Of a stretch of DNA of 64,000 nucleotides, positions 19,105 through 29,082 are shown piece after piece. This stretch comes from Andalucia godoyi (lineage: Eukaryota > Discoba > Jakobea > Jakobida > Andaluciidae), in assembly GCA_009859145.1 (NCBI GenBank), contig VRVR01000024.1:186001-250000 (forward strand), in the 5' to 3' direction. The notes beneath the pieces are model-generated. The model was not told the DNA's origin. It worked only from the letters and a program-made list of their open reading frames with translations, and did not search any database. Made by a program: the position numbers and the translations under genes. The stretch's first letter is position 1, and every line of letters starts with the position of its first letter.

Positions 19105-20959
19105 ATGCTTCGTCGTTTTGGATTATCCACGCTTCGTCCATCGATTCGACCTGTTTTCCAGCGTTCTTATCATCCTTTTCTCTCCGAAGCTTCGTCAAAT
19201 GTGATTGACGGAAGCGTCGATACGTCCTCGGAAGCATACCGCAAGAATTACGCATACAACCACGGGCTTGCGCAGACGTTGCAGCAGCGGATCGCACACG
19301 TAAAGCTTGGTGGAGATGAAAAAGCAAGAGAGAAGCACGTCGAAAGAGGTAAACTGCTTCCACGACAACGTGTCGAATTGCTCCTCGATCCTGGTTCGCC
19401 GTTCCTCGAGCTTTCTCAGATGGCTGCGTACAACGTGTACAATGAAGATGTCCCTGCAGCTGGAATCATTACAGGTATTGGAAGAATCCATGGGTATGTC
19501 GCTTGCAAAAAGCAAACTCGACATCAAATTTGTGTTTTTTCCCCCTTTTTTCTTTCTTTTCTTCTTCTTCTTCTGTTGCGTCAACGTTTTTTGTTTACTG
19601 ATGTTTTGATTTTTTTATTTTCTTCTTCTTTTGACTAGACGTGAGTGCATGGTTGTTGCGAACGATGCGACCGTTAAAGGAGGTACGTACTATCCGTTGA
19701 CGGTGAAGAAGCATGTTCGGGCGCAAGAAATTGCGCACACAAACAACCTTCCCTGTGTTTACTTGGTCGATTCCGGTGGAGCAAACTTGCCGAACCAGGC
19801 AGAAGTGTTTCCTGACCGCGATCATTTTGGCCGGATTTTCTTCAACCAGGCCAACATGTCTTCTGCTGGAATTCCGCAGATTGCTGTGGTGATGGGATCG
19901 TGTACTGCCGGTGGAGCATATGTTCCCGCGATGGCCGACGAATCTGTAATTGTTCGCAAGAACGGAACGATCTTTTTGGGAGGCCCTCCTCTGGTGCGTG
20001 CTGCAACTGGAGAAGTTGTGAGCGCAGAGGACTTGGGCGGTGCAGATTTGCACTGCAGAACATCCGGTGTTACGGATCATTATGCATACGACGACCGACA
20101 TGCATTGTACCTGGCGCGCCGCATCGTTTCCAATCTCAACACATACGGCCAGTCTGGTAAGAAGGTGTTTGATATGCGCCGCGATTCCGAGGCTCCGTTG
20201 TACGACGCGGCAGAATTGTACGGAGTCATCCCACAGGACGTCCGCCAGCCCTACGACTGCCGAAAGATCATTTCTCGTTTGGTTGATGGATCTCGGTTCG
20301 ATGAATTCAAGGCGATGTACGGCGATACGCTGGTGACTGGGTTTTCAAAGATCTACGGAATGCCGGTTGGCATCATTGCGAACAATGGCGTCCTCTTCTC
20401 GGAATCCGCCGTCAAAGGAGCGCATTTCATTGAGCTGTGTGCACAGCGCAGGATTCCGCTCTTTTTCTTGCAAAACATCACCGGCTTCATGGTTGGCCGC
20501 AAGTACGAAGCAGGAGGAATCGCAAAGGACGGAGCAAAGTTGGTGATGGCAGTTGCGTGTGCAAAGGTTCCTAAGATTACGCTCGTGACGGGTGGGTCCT
20601 TTGGGGCTGGAAATTATGGAATGTGCGGTCGTGCATATGATCCGCGTTTCATGTACATGTGGCCGAACTCCAGAATCTCGGTTATGGGTGGCGAGCAGGC
20701 TGCGTCTGTGCTTGCGCAGGTCAAACGGGACAATATTGAGAAGGCTGGAAAACAGTGGACCGCTGAAGAAGAGGAAGCTTTCAAAAACCCCATCCGTGAG
20801 AAGTACGAACGAGAAGGAGACCCGTACTACTCCAGTGCCCGACTCTGGGACGATGGCGTGATTGACCCTGCGCACACCCGCCAGATCCTTGGTCTTTCTC
20901 TCTCAGCTTGCTACAATGCACCGATTGAGCAAACAACATTCGGTGTCTTCCGCATGTGA
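19105..20959 (+). CDS. MCCB: Methylcrotonyl-CoA carboxylase beta subunit, mitochondrial, two exons
   Basis: Exon 1 is 19105-19493, exon 2 is 19639-20959. The 145-bp intron starts GTATGT and ends GACTAG; it splits a Gly codon so that GIGRIHG joins [15 protein letters not shown], exactly the family junction. The spliced protein has 569 residues, close to human MCCB. An arginine-rich presequence ([20 protein letters not shown]) marks mitochondrial import. Carboxyltransferase motifs are intact, including [22 protein letters not shown] and [13 protein letters not shown]. With the alpha subunit it carboxylates 3-methylcrotonyl-CoA in leucine breakdown; the Phe in NITGFMVG and the length favour MCC over propionyl-CoA carboxylase. 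The alpha gene lies 3 kb downstream on the same strand. Confidence 0.96.
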
Positions 20960-21533
20960 TCCTGCTTCTTCTCTCGTCGTCCACTCCTTTTCCTTTCATC
21001 TCATCCAGCTCAGCGCCAGCTTTGTTCTTTATTCTCGTGTGTGCGAATTCCTACGCAATTAATTAAAATAAAAATAAAAATGATTCCAACCCATAGACAT
21101 CGAAAATGAAAAAAGAGGAACAGGTTTTCCAGGAACCCGAAGGTCAAGCATCCTGTAGCCACGAGACACGACCTTATTTTAAAAAAATAAATAAAATAAA
21201 ATAATCATTCTACAGCCTGGACCCTCAAACCAAAAAAAGGTCCGTTTTTGGGTGACAGCTTTTGACAAATGCCGACAGCATAAATTAAAATAAAAAGCCC
21301 AAAACAAATCGAGGATGTTGATGATTCTGCAGACGTTCAGTGCTTTTCGAGTGCACCATTTCCCCGTTTCCAAAATAGTCAACAACTACTTTCCTCGCAT
21401 AGTGGCATTACAAAAAAAAGAAGAAAAGAGAAGAGAGAGAGAGAGAAAAGAAGAGAACGCGCAGTTCATTGCAAAGAAGAAAGAAAAGGAGAAAAGCAGT
21501 CCTTTAGTCTCACCAGGTTGCAGCGAAACACAG

Positions 21534-21567
<34 letters not shown>

Positions 21568-21768
21568 ACTCTTTCTCGTATTGCGCTGAGGCACACTGAC
21601 TCTGTTTTTCACTGGATCCTTCCGAACGCAAAGCAGCGCTAATTTACTCAGCATTGACGTGTCTCGTTCTCTCTTCACAGCTTGGAACTCTCTCACTTTG
21701 TGCAGGTCTTCATTTTTGCTAGACGCAGCAGTAGTTTCCTCTTCTTCTTCTCTTGATTGGATATTTGT
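20960..21768. other. Spacer with CA repeat
   Basis: About 800 bp, A-rich after the MCC beta stop, then GA-rich, then a CA dinucleotide run at 21534-21562. No gene supported. The segment before 21769 probably holds the next gene's promoter. Confidence 0.5.
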
Positions 21769-22307
21769 ATGACGCACAGGTGTTCGCTTTCCTCGCTTGT
21801 TTCTCGAGCTGGATGTGCCGAACGTCCGGATCGGATTTGCGTACTGCTGCTAAACGCGAGTGTCGATGTTGCGTATTATGTGTTGAAACGAGAAATGAAG
21901 GCATCGAATGGTTCTTCGCGACCGATGCTGGTCGACTATGTCGGAGGCGAGGAACACGCTGCAGGATCAGACTCGTCGTTTCTTGTGGTTCAGTTTTCGT
22001 GTTCGGATCCTTCAGAGCTGAACAAAATGGGCGTCTCTCTTATCAAGGACGACTATCGTGTTTTCTTGTTTGATGGTTGGGGAGACGCCTTTCTCTCGAG
22101 GATTACAGTCTCGTTTCCTTTTGTAGAACTCGATATCCCGACATCCTTGGTCCTGAGCCCCGGTACTCATGTCCCAGAGCCGGCGTTTCGCGTACTCTCG
22201 GCTGCCGAGCAAGCGCAACAGTTGCAAGTCCAAAAGGACCTGGAAGATCAGCTGAAGCTCAGAGGCGCACACGCGTACGCGCAGACTCAGGAAAGCATGC
22301 AGATGGT

Positions 22308-22346
<39 letters not shown>

Positions 22347-23010
22347 AGACTCGTTTCCAATGGAATTGGAGAATGACACTGGGAATGTGAACCAGGACGG
22401 GAGCGGCGTCAAGCACAGCGAGCAGACGAAGGAGAGTATGAGGGAGAGTGAGGTTGCCGGTTGTTTGGCTGTGTGCCCTCCTACATCCCGAAGATCTTCC
22501 GCAGAGAAGCCGCCTGTTCCCCCTCAGCGGTTGCCCAATAGCTCGGCGACTCCTGGAAATAGCGCAGGTCTTAGCGGAAGCTTCGGAGCAGGCTACATGT
22601 TCAATCATAGTTGCATCCAGAGTAGTGGGAGTTTGGTGGGTGCTTCACCGCCGATGTTTCAGTCCATATCCAACCCTATTGATATCCCGTCCTCCAATTC
22701 GTCTTCGCAGACCACGGACGACTGTATACAGACGCCGCCGTCGCCGTTTCTGATGCGTTCGCCGGCCTCCGTGTCCAAACTCAAAGAAAAGCTCCGGAGG
22801 AAAGTGAGATGGTCTGATGAGGAGGACCCAACATCAAGCGATGACATTGATGCAATCTCAAATGGAATCCGAGACATGGTACAAAAGCAGTCCATGAAGG
22901 TTCGTGGACCTGCGCTGAAGTCCCACAACGTTGAGCGATTTTCAAAATCTGCTGCGCTCGAATTCCAGTCCTACATGACCGCCAAGAAAACCATCACCAA
23001 TAACTCTTAG
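21769..23010 (+). CDS. Unrecognised protein with poly-Asp tract and disordered C-terminus
   Basis: 413 residues from the ATG at 21769; the open frame is a few codons longer but lacks an earlier ATG. The first 150 residues look ordered and beta-rich (SSFLVVQFSCSDPSELNK, DDYRVFLFDGWGDAFLSR). They are followed by a Gln-rich helix, a run of twelve or more Asp (about residue 180-193), and a long Ser/Pro-rich region with PPVPPQRLP-type SH3-like proline motifs. A basic motif KLKEKLRRKVRWSDEED sits near the end. It could be an adaptor or a chromatin-associated protein, but no family is recognised. It sits between the two MCC subunit genes with no obvious functional link. Confidence 0.72.
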
Positions 23011-23882
23011 CACCCGGTATTTGTGGCCAGCTGAGCATGCTCCAAGTATCGAGTGCCTTTGGACCGCACACGTTTGTTTATAGTGCTGCCTTTCCGCTGC
23101 CTTTCCGCTGCCTTTCCGCTCCCACCTTCCGCGTTCGAAAAATTTCACCACGTGCACCCTCCGTTCTTAACCTCTCTTTCAACATGCGCTGTACATATAT
23201 TATTGCACATTGTTCATACCGATGCCAGCCTCCAATCTCATCCTCCTTATCACTTCACAGTATTTTGTAAAGATCTCCATCGATGATCGAGCATTCTGCA
23301 GTAGCAGTTTGATGCATTTATCCAACAGTAAAGCCTACAACAGTAGATTTTTTCAGTATGGATGCAGCTGAAAAAGAACAAGGATACGCTCCGATTGGAA
23401 AATTGATTCGCTTCCTACGATGGGGCAGCTGTTGTTTCTGTTAGAATACGCCAACGACTGTTCCATGCCCGACGGTGCTGTTCAGAGAGCTCTGGATGCC
23501 AGGGGTGTGCGTAAAGACAGACTGGCCCTCTCCACCGGGACCCATGATCTTGATAATGTGCAATGTACACGTAAACATTTCCATTTTGTCTAAATGGATA
23601 TTCACTCATGTCAATCAAATCGATTTGGGGCACGGCTCTTCAAGTGCACCACCTCAGCCACTTGCTGTAGTATTCGCGGACCGCGTGCGTCCCTCTCGGC
23701 TTGCCCCAGGTTTCCTTGAATAGTCCGCCGTTCCTTTTTGGCCATTCCTTCCGCTCGTTCTCACGCAAGCAGCACGCGTTCTGCAGCATTCCTTCTGGCT
23801 TTCTTTGCATTTATTTAACTCATTTTTCCTGTTCTGTAGTTTGGCTTTCCCACCTTCCTCTCTCGTCGTAGCAGAAAAAAAA
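23011..23882. other. Gene-free spacer upstream of MCC alpha
   Basis: About 870 bp. A short tandem of CTTTCCGCTGC units lies near 23090-23120. Otherwise only short random frames. No RNA gene recognised. Confidence 0.45.
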
Positions 23883-24002
23883 ATGCTGTCTATTCGTCTT
23901 CGTTATCCGATTGCAGCACAGTATGTGTTTGTTTTCTCAATCCGCTTATTGAATTGAAAACGGAGAATGTTTTTCTCACGAGTGTTTGTGCTTACTTACC
24001 TT

Positions 24003-24061
<59 letters not shown>

Positions 24062-26254
24062 TATATTGTGAAAATAATAATGCATGCGCTCGTGTTTGCA
24101 TGACGTGGTAGATTTGCGACGGAGAGATGCTTTTCGACTTCTTCTTCGAAGCTTTTTGATCGGATTTTGGTTGCCAATCGTGGAGAAATCGCATGTCGAG
24201 TGATGCGAACCGCTCGGAAGATGGGGATTGAGACAGTTGCCGTATACTCGGATGCAGATAAGAATGCAATGCACGTCCAAATGGCAGACCATGCTGTTCG
24301 CATCGGCAGTCCTCCTGCGCGAGAGTCGTATTTGCTTGCAGATCGCATCATCCAAGCTGCAAAGTCAACTGGCGCACAGGCGATTCACCCCGGATACGGA
24401 TTCTTGTCGGAGAATGCAAAGTTTGCAGAGCAGTTGGCTGCAGATAAGCTGGTTTTTGTGGGGCCTCCTGCTTCTGCAATTCGTGCAATGGGCTCGAAAT
24501 CCGAGTCGAAACGGATCATGGAAAAGGCAAATGTACCGTGCGTCCCGGGATACCATGGAGACAACCAGGATCCAAAGTTTCTGGAAGAAACTGCGAGGAA
24601 GATTGGGTATCCCATTATGATCAAAGCAGTGTCTGGAGGTGGTGGAAAGGGAATGAGGATTGTGCATACACCCGATCAGTTCCATGAAATGCTCGAGTCT
24701 GCAAAGCGCGAAGCAAAGGCCTCGTTCAATGACGACGTAGTGCTGCTGGAACGGTACATCTCAGAACCCAGACACATTGAAGTCCAGGTTTTCGTAGACA
24801 ACATGAATAATGCCGTGTACTTGTTTGAACGCGATTGCTCTGTGCAGCGTCGCCATCAGAAGATCATTGAGGAAGCTCCTGCACCAAACCTGTCGCCCGA
24901 ACAGAGACGCCAACTTGGACAGGCCGCAGTGAGCGCTGCGCTGGCGGTGGGATACCGCGGCGCAGGTACCGTGGAGTTCATCTTTGACAGGACCACGGGC
25001 CAGTTCTTCTTTATGGAGATGAACACCCGCCTCCAAGTTGAGCACCCAGTCACGGAAATGATTACGGGTACGGATTTGGTGGAATGGCAGCTGCGTGTGG
25101 CAGCCGGTGAGCGTTTGCCAAAGCTGCAGGAAGATCTCTCAATCCGCGGACATGCGTTTGAGGCTCGGGTTTACGCAGAGGACCCTGCTCGTGGCTTCTT
25201 GCCGCAGACAGGAAAGATCGCGTATCTGCGCACACCAGAGAATCTAGGCTACGCGCAGAACGCCAATGTGGACAAGACGGTCCGTGTGGACACCGGTGTT
25301 CGTGAAGGAGACACTGTTTCCGTGTTCTATGACCCGATGATTGCAAAACTTGTGTGCTGGGGTCCGTCGAGGTCCGAAGCGCTTCGAAAGTTGAACTCCT
25401 GTTTGAACTCGTTCCGAGTCGTTGGAGTCAACAACAACCTTGGATTCTTGCACTCTTTGGGGTCACACCCGTCTTTCCAGGCCGGGGATGTGTGGACTGG
25501 ATTCATTCCGCAGCACGAGAAATCTCTGTTTGCGGATCACACCCCACCATATGCACAGGCTCTTGCCGCTGCCGGGTCGGTGATCTTGGACTCTTTGAAG
25601 GCTGCCCGGCAGCTGAACAAGGTTGATCCCTGGAATTCTTCCGCATTGCGCGATTTTCGTGTGAACCCAAATGCAGCTCCCATGGAGTATCCCATCACTT
25701 TCAAGAAGGAAGGCCACAAGAACACGACGTGCAAGGTGACAGCTGGTCTTGGAAACTCATTTGACGTTCACTCACCGCATGGGGATTTTGCGTTTGCAGT
25801 TTCTGCTATCACGCCGGATGCGTATAATGAGTCTGCTGTGGATATCACTGTGCAAGTGACCAACAAGAAGACCGAGGCAGTGAGTCAGCTGGAGGCTACG
25901 ATTGTGCGTCATGCGGATGGCCGTGTATTCGTATTCCTGCCAAATACACCAGAGATTGCTTTCAACCTGGACATTCCCCAGTACGATGCCGCATCACTGG
26001 CTGCGTCTGCTGGCGGACGGAGTGCCCTTGGCACGCTGATTTCGCCGATGCCCGGCAAGATTGTCAAGGTGTTCAAGACCCAGGGCACGACTGTGAAGAA
26101 AGGCGACGCTATCGTCATTCTTGAGGCAATGAAGATGGAGCATGTGGTTCGTGCGCCGTTTGACGGTCTTTTAGAGCAAGTCGTTGCAGTGGAGCGTGAG
26201 GGGCAGATGGTCCAAGAGAAATTCTTGCTTGCAAAAATCACTCCTTCTGCATAA
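23883..26254 (+). CDS. MCCA: Methylcrotonyl-CoA carboxylase alpha (biotin) subunit, mitochondrial, two exons
   Basis: Exon 1 is 23883-23920 (only 38 nt) and exon 2 is 24112-26254. The 191-bp intron starts GTATGT, ends GGTAG and contains a GT dinucleotide run (about 24005-24060). Splicing completes a Gln codon and gives a classic presequence, MLSIRLRYPIAAQFATERCF then STSSSKLF, before DRILVANRGEIACRV. The protein has 726 residues: biotin carboxylase with ATP-grasp (GGGGKGMRIV, EMNTRLQVEHPVTE), the BT-type middle region, and a biotinyl domain whose EAMKMEH puts the biotin Lys at residue 687. It partners with the MCCB product. Propionyl-CoA carboxylase alpha is the main alternative; proximity to MCCB favours MCC. 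Reading from the ORF alone would lose the import signal. Confidence 0.95.
24005..24060. repeat. GT dinucleotide microsatellite inside the MCC alpha intron
   Basis: About 28 uninterrupted GT units. It lies wholly within the intron, leaving little room for a normal pyrimidine tract before the acceptor. Confidence 0.95.
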
Positions 26255-26270
26255 CACGCATCATTCTTGC

Positions 26271-26306
26271 TTCTGTTCTGTTCTGTTCTGTTCTGTTCTG
26301 TTCTGT
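26271..26306. repeat. TTCTG pentanucleotide repeat after MCC alpha
   Basis: Seven TTCTG units in the spacer between the convergent MCC alpha gene and the next gene. Probably 3' UTR or spacer. Confidence 0.9.
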
Positions 26307-26454
26307 GATTATTAATTTTTTTAATTTTTTTTTTTTGGTTGTTTTTAATCCGTTCCGCTCATGATCACTTAATACATCCTATCCCGAAAATCCTTTGTAT
26401 GTTGCTCTTTGTCAAAGATAAGAAGAGTAAAAAAGAAAAGAAAAAAACACGTTG

Positions 26455-28287
26455 CTATGGTCGCGAGCGAGGTGGACTCTCCACCAAATCCTTCAGCTTC
26501 TTTCTCGGAGAATGGAGAATACTCTCAAATTCCTCCACAGGAAACGACGAACGCAAACTGCTTCTTCTGGGAGAGATGTTCGGCGAGCGAGGTTCTCCAG
26601 TCACGTTCGAAACCACCGAGTCCAACACGGAGAACGGATCCACCTCTTTGTAACTGCCACGGCGACCCTTTTGCAGCTCTCGATTCACTCTTTCAACCAA
26701 CAAGATACCCTCTGGAGTTCTCTTGTCAATATATGCAATCCGCGACACCACATCCGGTCGCATTTTGTTGATCTTCTGCAAATCCTTCGTCACATCAACC
26801 CTGCTTCTCGCAGAAACCGTCACAATCTTTCCGACCTTTGGAAGTCCTCGCTTCTTTGGCTCAATCGACTCACTCTCCCTCTTTCCGGGCGACTCAGGGG
26901 CTGCGGCGTCCCGTCCGGGAGACATTTTGCCAGCAGTTGCAGACGCTCTGAGCGTGCTGGCATTTGCGGGCGTTCCCGGGACCACCGCTGTTGAAGAAGA
27001 AGAAGAAGATGCACCAGCACTAGCTGGAGGAGGAGGAAATGAAACGACATTCCTTACAGACTTGGCTGCCGCGGCCTGCGTTTCCGTGACGGTGGACAGG
27101 TTGAGAAGCGGAATGATCACCTTTGCTGGGGACTTGGGTCGCGGATTTTTCATGAATGGAGAGTACGCAACCTCCAGCACCGGTCGAATGTCTGTCATTG
27201 TCAAATGGACTTGAGAGTTCGGTTCGGAAAACGGGTACGCTGTGGATGCATCTGTGTGCAAGACTTCTTCTACACGTGCGATTTCCGGATCATCCAAATC
27301 TGAATCCGAGTCTCCATCTCCATCCAAACCCCCATTCCTATCATCGCTATTATTGTTTTTGAAACTACCTCTGCTTCCCATCCTGTTGGCAGGCATTGCC
27401 GTTGCGGACGTGCCACCTGTTCTTGACGAATCCGGTCCAGCCATGCCCAGTTCATAGGCACGCCACGGCTCCTTGATGACAATCACCTCATTTGTTCTCT
27501 GCGTCAACAAGAGGTCTCGAGCAGCATCAAACTGTTTTTCCAGTTGCGCTGCCCTGCGACTCTTGGTTCTCCACATCTCCGCCGCTCTGTACCAAGCCGC
27601 GATCGAGTTTCCCACGACAAGCAGCTTTCGGAGCAAATGTAACTTTTCCTGCTTCTTTTTCGCGACAAGAATGGCAGCTCGGCGAGCAAGTTCTTCCGGA
27701 TCGTTATCTAGTATCGAAACTCTCTTCACCGGAGCACCACTGCTGTCTTCCAGCCGCTTCATCTGCTCGACATCCACGGCGGAAGCTCTCTTGGTCCCAA
27801 TCGGTTTGAGATACTGGTCAAGCTCCGCATCGTCAAATTTGAACGAAGACTTGACTGCATCTTCGTCCAAATGCTGCATAATGATGTGAGTCGGAAGCAA
27901 ATGCCCTTTTCCCGCTTCAAACACCTTCTGTATCTGCTCTGGCTTCAGCTCCCCCGCGTTCATAAGCAAGCCCCGAAGCGCTGTCGACATCTTCTTCTGT
28001 TCAACTGCAGCATCATTTTCATTATCGTGACGCCGGTGCAAATGATCGTACTTTTTCAACACTCCCTTGATCTTCTGTTCCTCCTTTTCATCCGCTACTG
28101 ACTTCCTGGTCTTGTTCATCGACAGCCGTGTCTGAGACGCGCTCATTCGAATCAGCGACTTTCGGCGCTCCTCTTCAAACTTTACAAACCGCTGTTCCGA
28201 TCGCCGAAACGTCCAGTTGATCTCATCGATCTCCGTCTGAATATTCGAAATAAGTGCCGCTGTATCTGTCCGCGATGTCGAGCTCAT
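26455..28287 (-). CDS. Basic, partly helical protein of unknown function
   Basis: 610 residues, uninterrupted. The first 110 residues are charged and helical (DEINWTFRRSEQRFVKFEEE). A second helical block at about 200-280 contains KKKQEKLHLLRKLLVVG and AAWYRAAEMWRTKSRRAAQL, which resembles an IQ-like or microtubule-associated helix. The last 200 residues are Ser/Pro/Lys-rich with several SP and SPRR motifs, typical of cytoskeletal or nuclear proteins phosphorylated by CDK-like kinases. I recognise no named family. Given the neighbouring IQCE-like gene a cytoskeletal or ciliary role is conceivable, but that is a guess. Confidence 0.75.
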   Translation of the reverse strand: MSSTSRTDTAALISNIQTEIDEINWTFRRSEQRFVKFEEERRKSLIRMSASQTRLSMNKTRKSVADEKEEQKIKGVLKKYDHLHRRHDNENDAAVEQKKMSTALRGLLMNAGELKPEQIQKVFEAGKGHLLPTHIIMQHLDEDAVKSSFKFDDAELDQYLKPIGTKRASAVDVEQMKRLEDSSGAPVKRVSILDNDPEELARRAAILVAKKKQEKLHLLRKLLVVGNSIAAWYRAAEMWRTKSRRAAQLEKQFDAARDLLLTQRTNEVIVIKEPWRAYELGMAGPDSSRTGGTSATAMPANRMGSRGSFKNNNSDDRNGGLDGDGDSDSDLDDPEIARVEEVLHTDASTAYPFSEPNSQVHLTMTDIRPVLEVAYSPFMKNPRPKSPAKVIIPLLNLSTVTETQAAAAKSVRNVVSFPPPPASAGASSSSSSTAVVPGTPANASTLRASATAGKMSPGRDAAAPESPGKRESESIEPKKRGLPKVGKIVTVSARSRVDVTKDLQKINKMRPDVVSRIAYIDKRTPEGILLVERVNRELQKGRRGSYKEVDPFSVLDSVVSNVTGEPRSPNISPRRSSLRSSFPVEEFESILHSPRKKLKDLVESPPRSRP

Positions 28288-28407
28288 GATGTTTCAGCGC
28301 ATAAACAACGGGAAAAAATCAACAACACTGATAGTAATGATATTAATATTAATAAATAAAGAGAAGAAAGAATAAAAGAAACTCTTTTCCTCCTCCAGAT
28401 AGTACAC

Positions 28408-28445
<38 letters not shown>

Positions 28446-28678
28446 AATGCCAATAAACAACAGTACAACATTGGAAAGAACAAGATGACGCACAGTCCAT
28501 TAATGACGCAGACTGTGGTCTCTCATCGAAGAGTGAGGAACGCATATTTTGTTTAGAGACGTTCCCAACGTTGGGAAACTTACGCCGGACTTTTCTCTGC
28601 ATTGAAAGAACAGACGCAGAAAGAACAGAGGGATTGAAAGAGAGACAGAGAGACACAGAGAGAGAGAGAGAGAGACAC

Positions 28679-28718
<40 letters not shown>

Positions 28719-28728
28719 AGAGAGACAC

Positions 28729-28759
<31 letters not shown>

Positions 28760-28870
28760 CACACAGAGAGACAGAGAGAGAGAGAGAGAGAGACAGAGAG
28801 AAGNNNNNNNNNNNNNNNNNNNNNNNNNNNNNNNNNNNNNNNNNNNNNNNNNNNNNNNNNNNNNNNNNNC

Positions 28871-28923
<53 letters not shown>

Positions 28924-29082
28924 CTCAGCCCCATACAAAAAACAATAAAAGAAAACAAGGACACTCAATACAGTCAGGAGGAGTACGAAAAAAATTAGAA
29001 AAAGAGAACACATCATTTGACAGATTTCCACCACTGACATTCAAACGAAAAAGAAAGAAAAGCAAAGGCGGACGATCTCAAG
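28288..29082. other. Microsatellite-rich spacer with an assembly gap
   Basis: A CA run (about 28405-28442), a long interrupted GA/CA tract (about 28637-28803), an N gap (28804-28869, 66 N) and another CA run (28870-28920). The long open frames here are composed only of Ser-Leu or Cys-Val repeats and are not genes. The gap was evidently caused by the repeat. Confidence 0.9.
28804..28869. other. Assembly gap of 66 N inside a microsatellite
   Basis: A run of 66 N between a GA tract and a CA tract. The two sides do not overlap each other, unlike the gap at 6749. Confidence 0.98.

Noticed and set aside
28294-29040. Long frames rich in Ser-Leu or Cys-Val across the GA/CA tracts and N gap.
   Set aside because: They are direct translations of dinucleotide repeats in both strands, with N-derived X residues.
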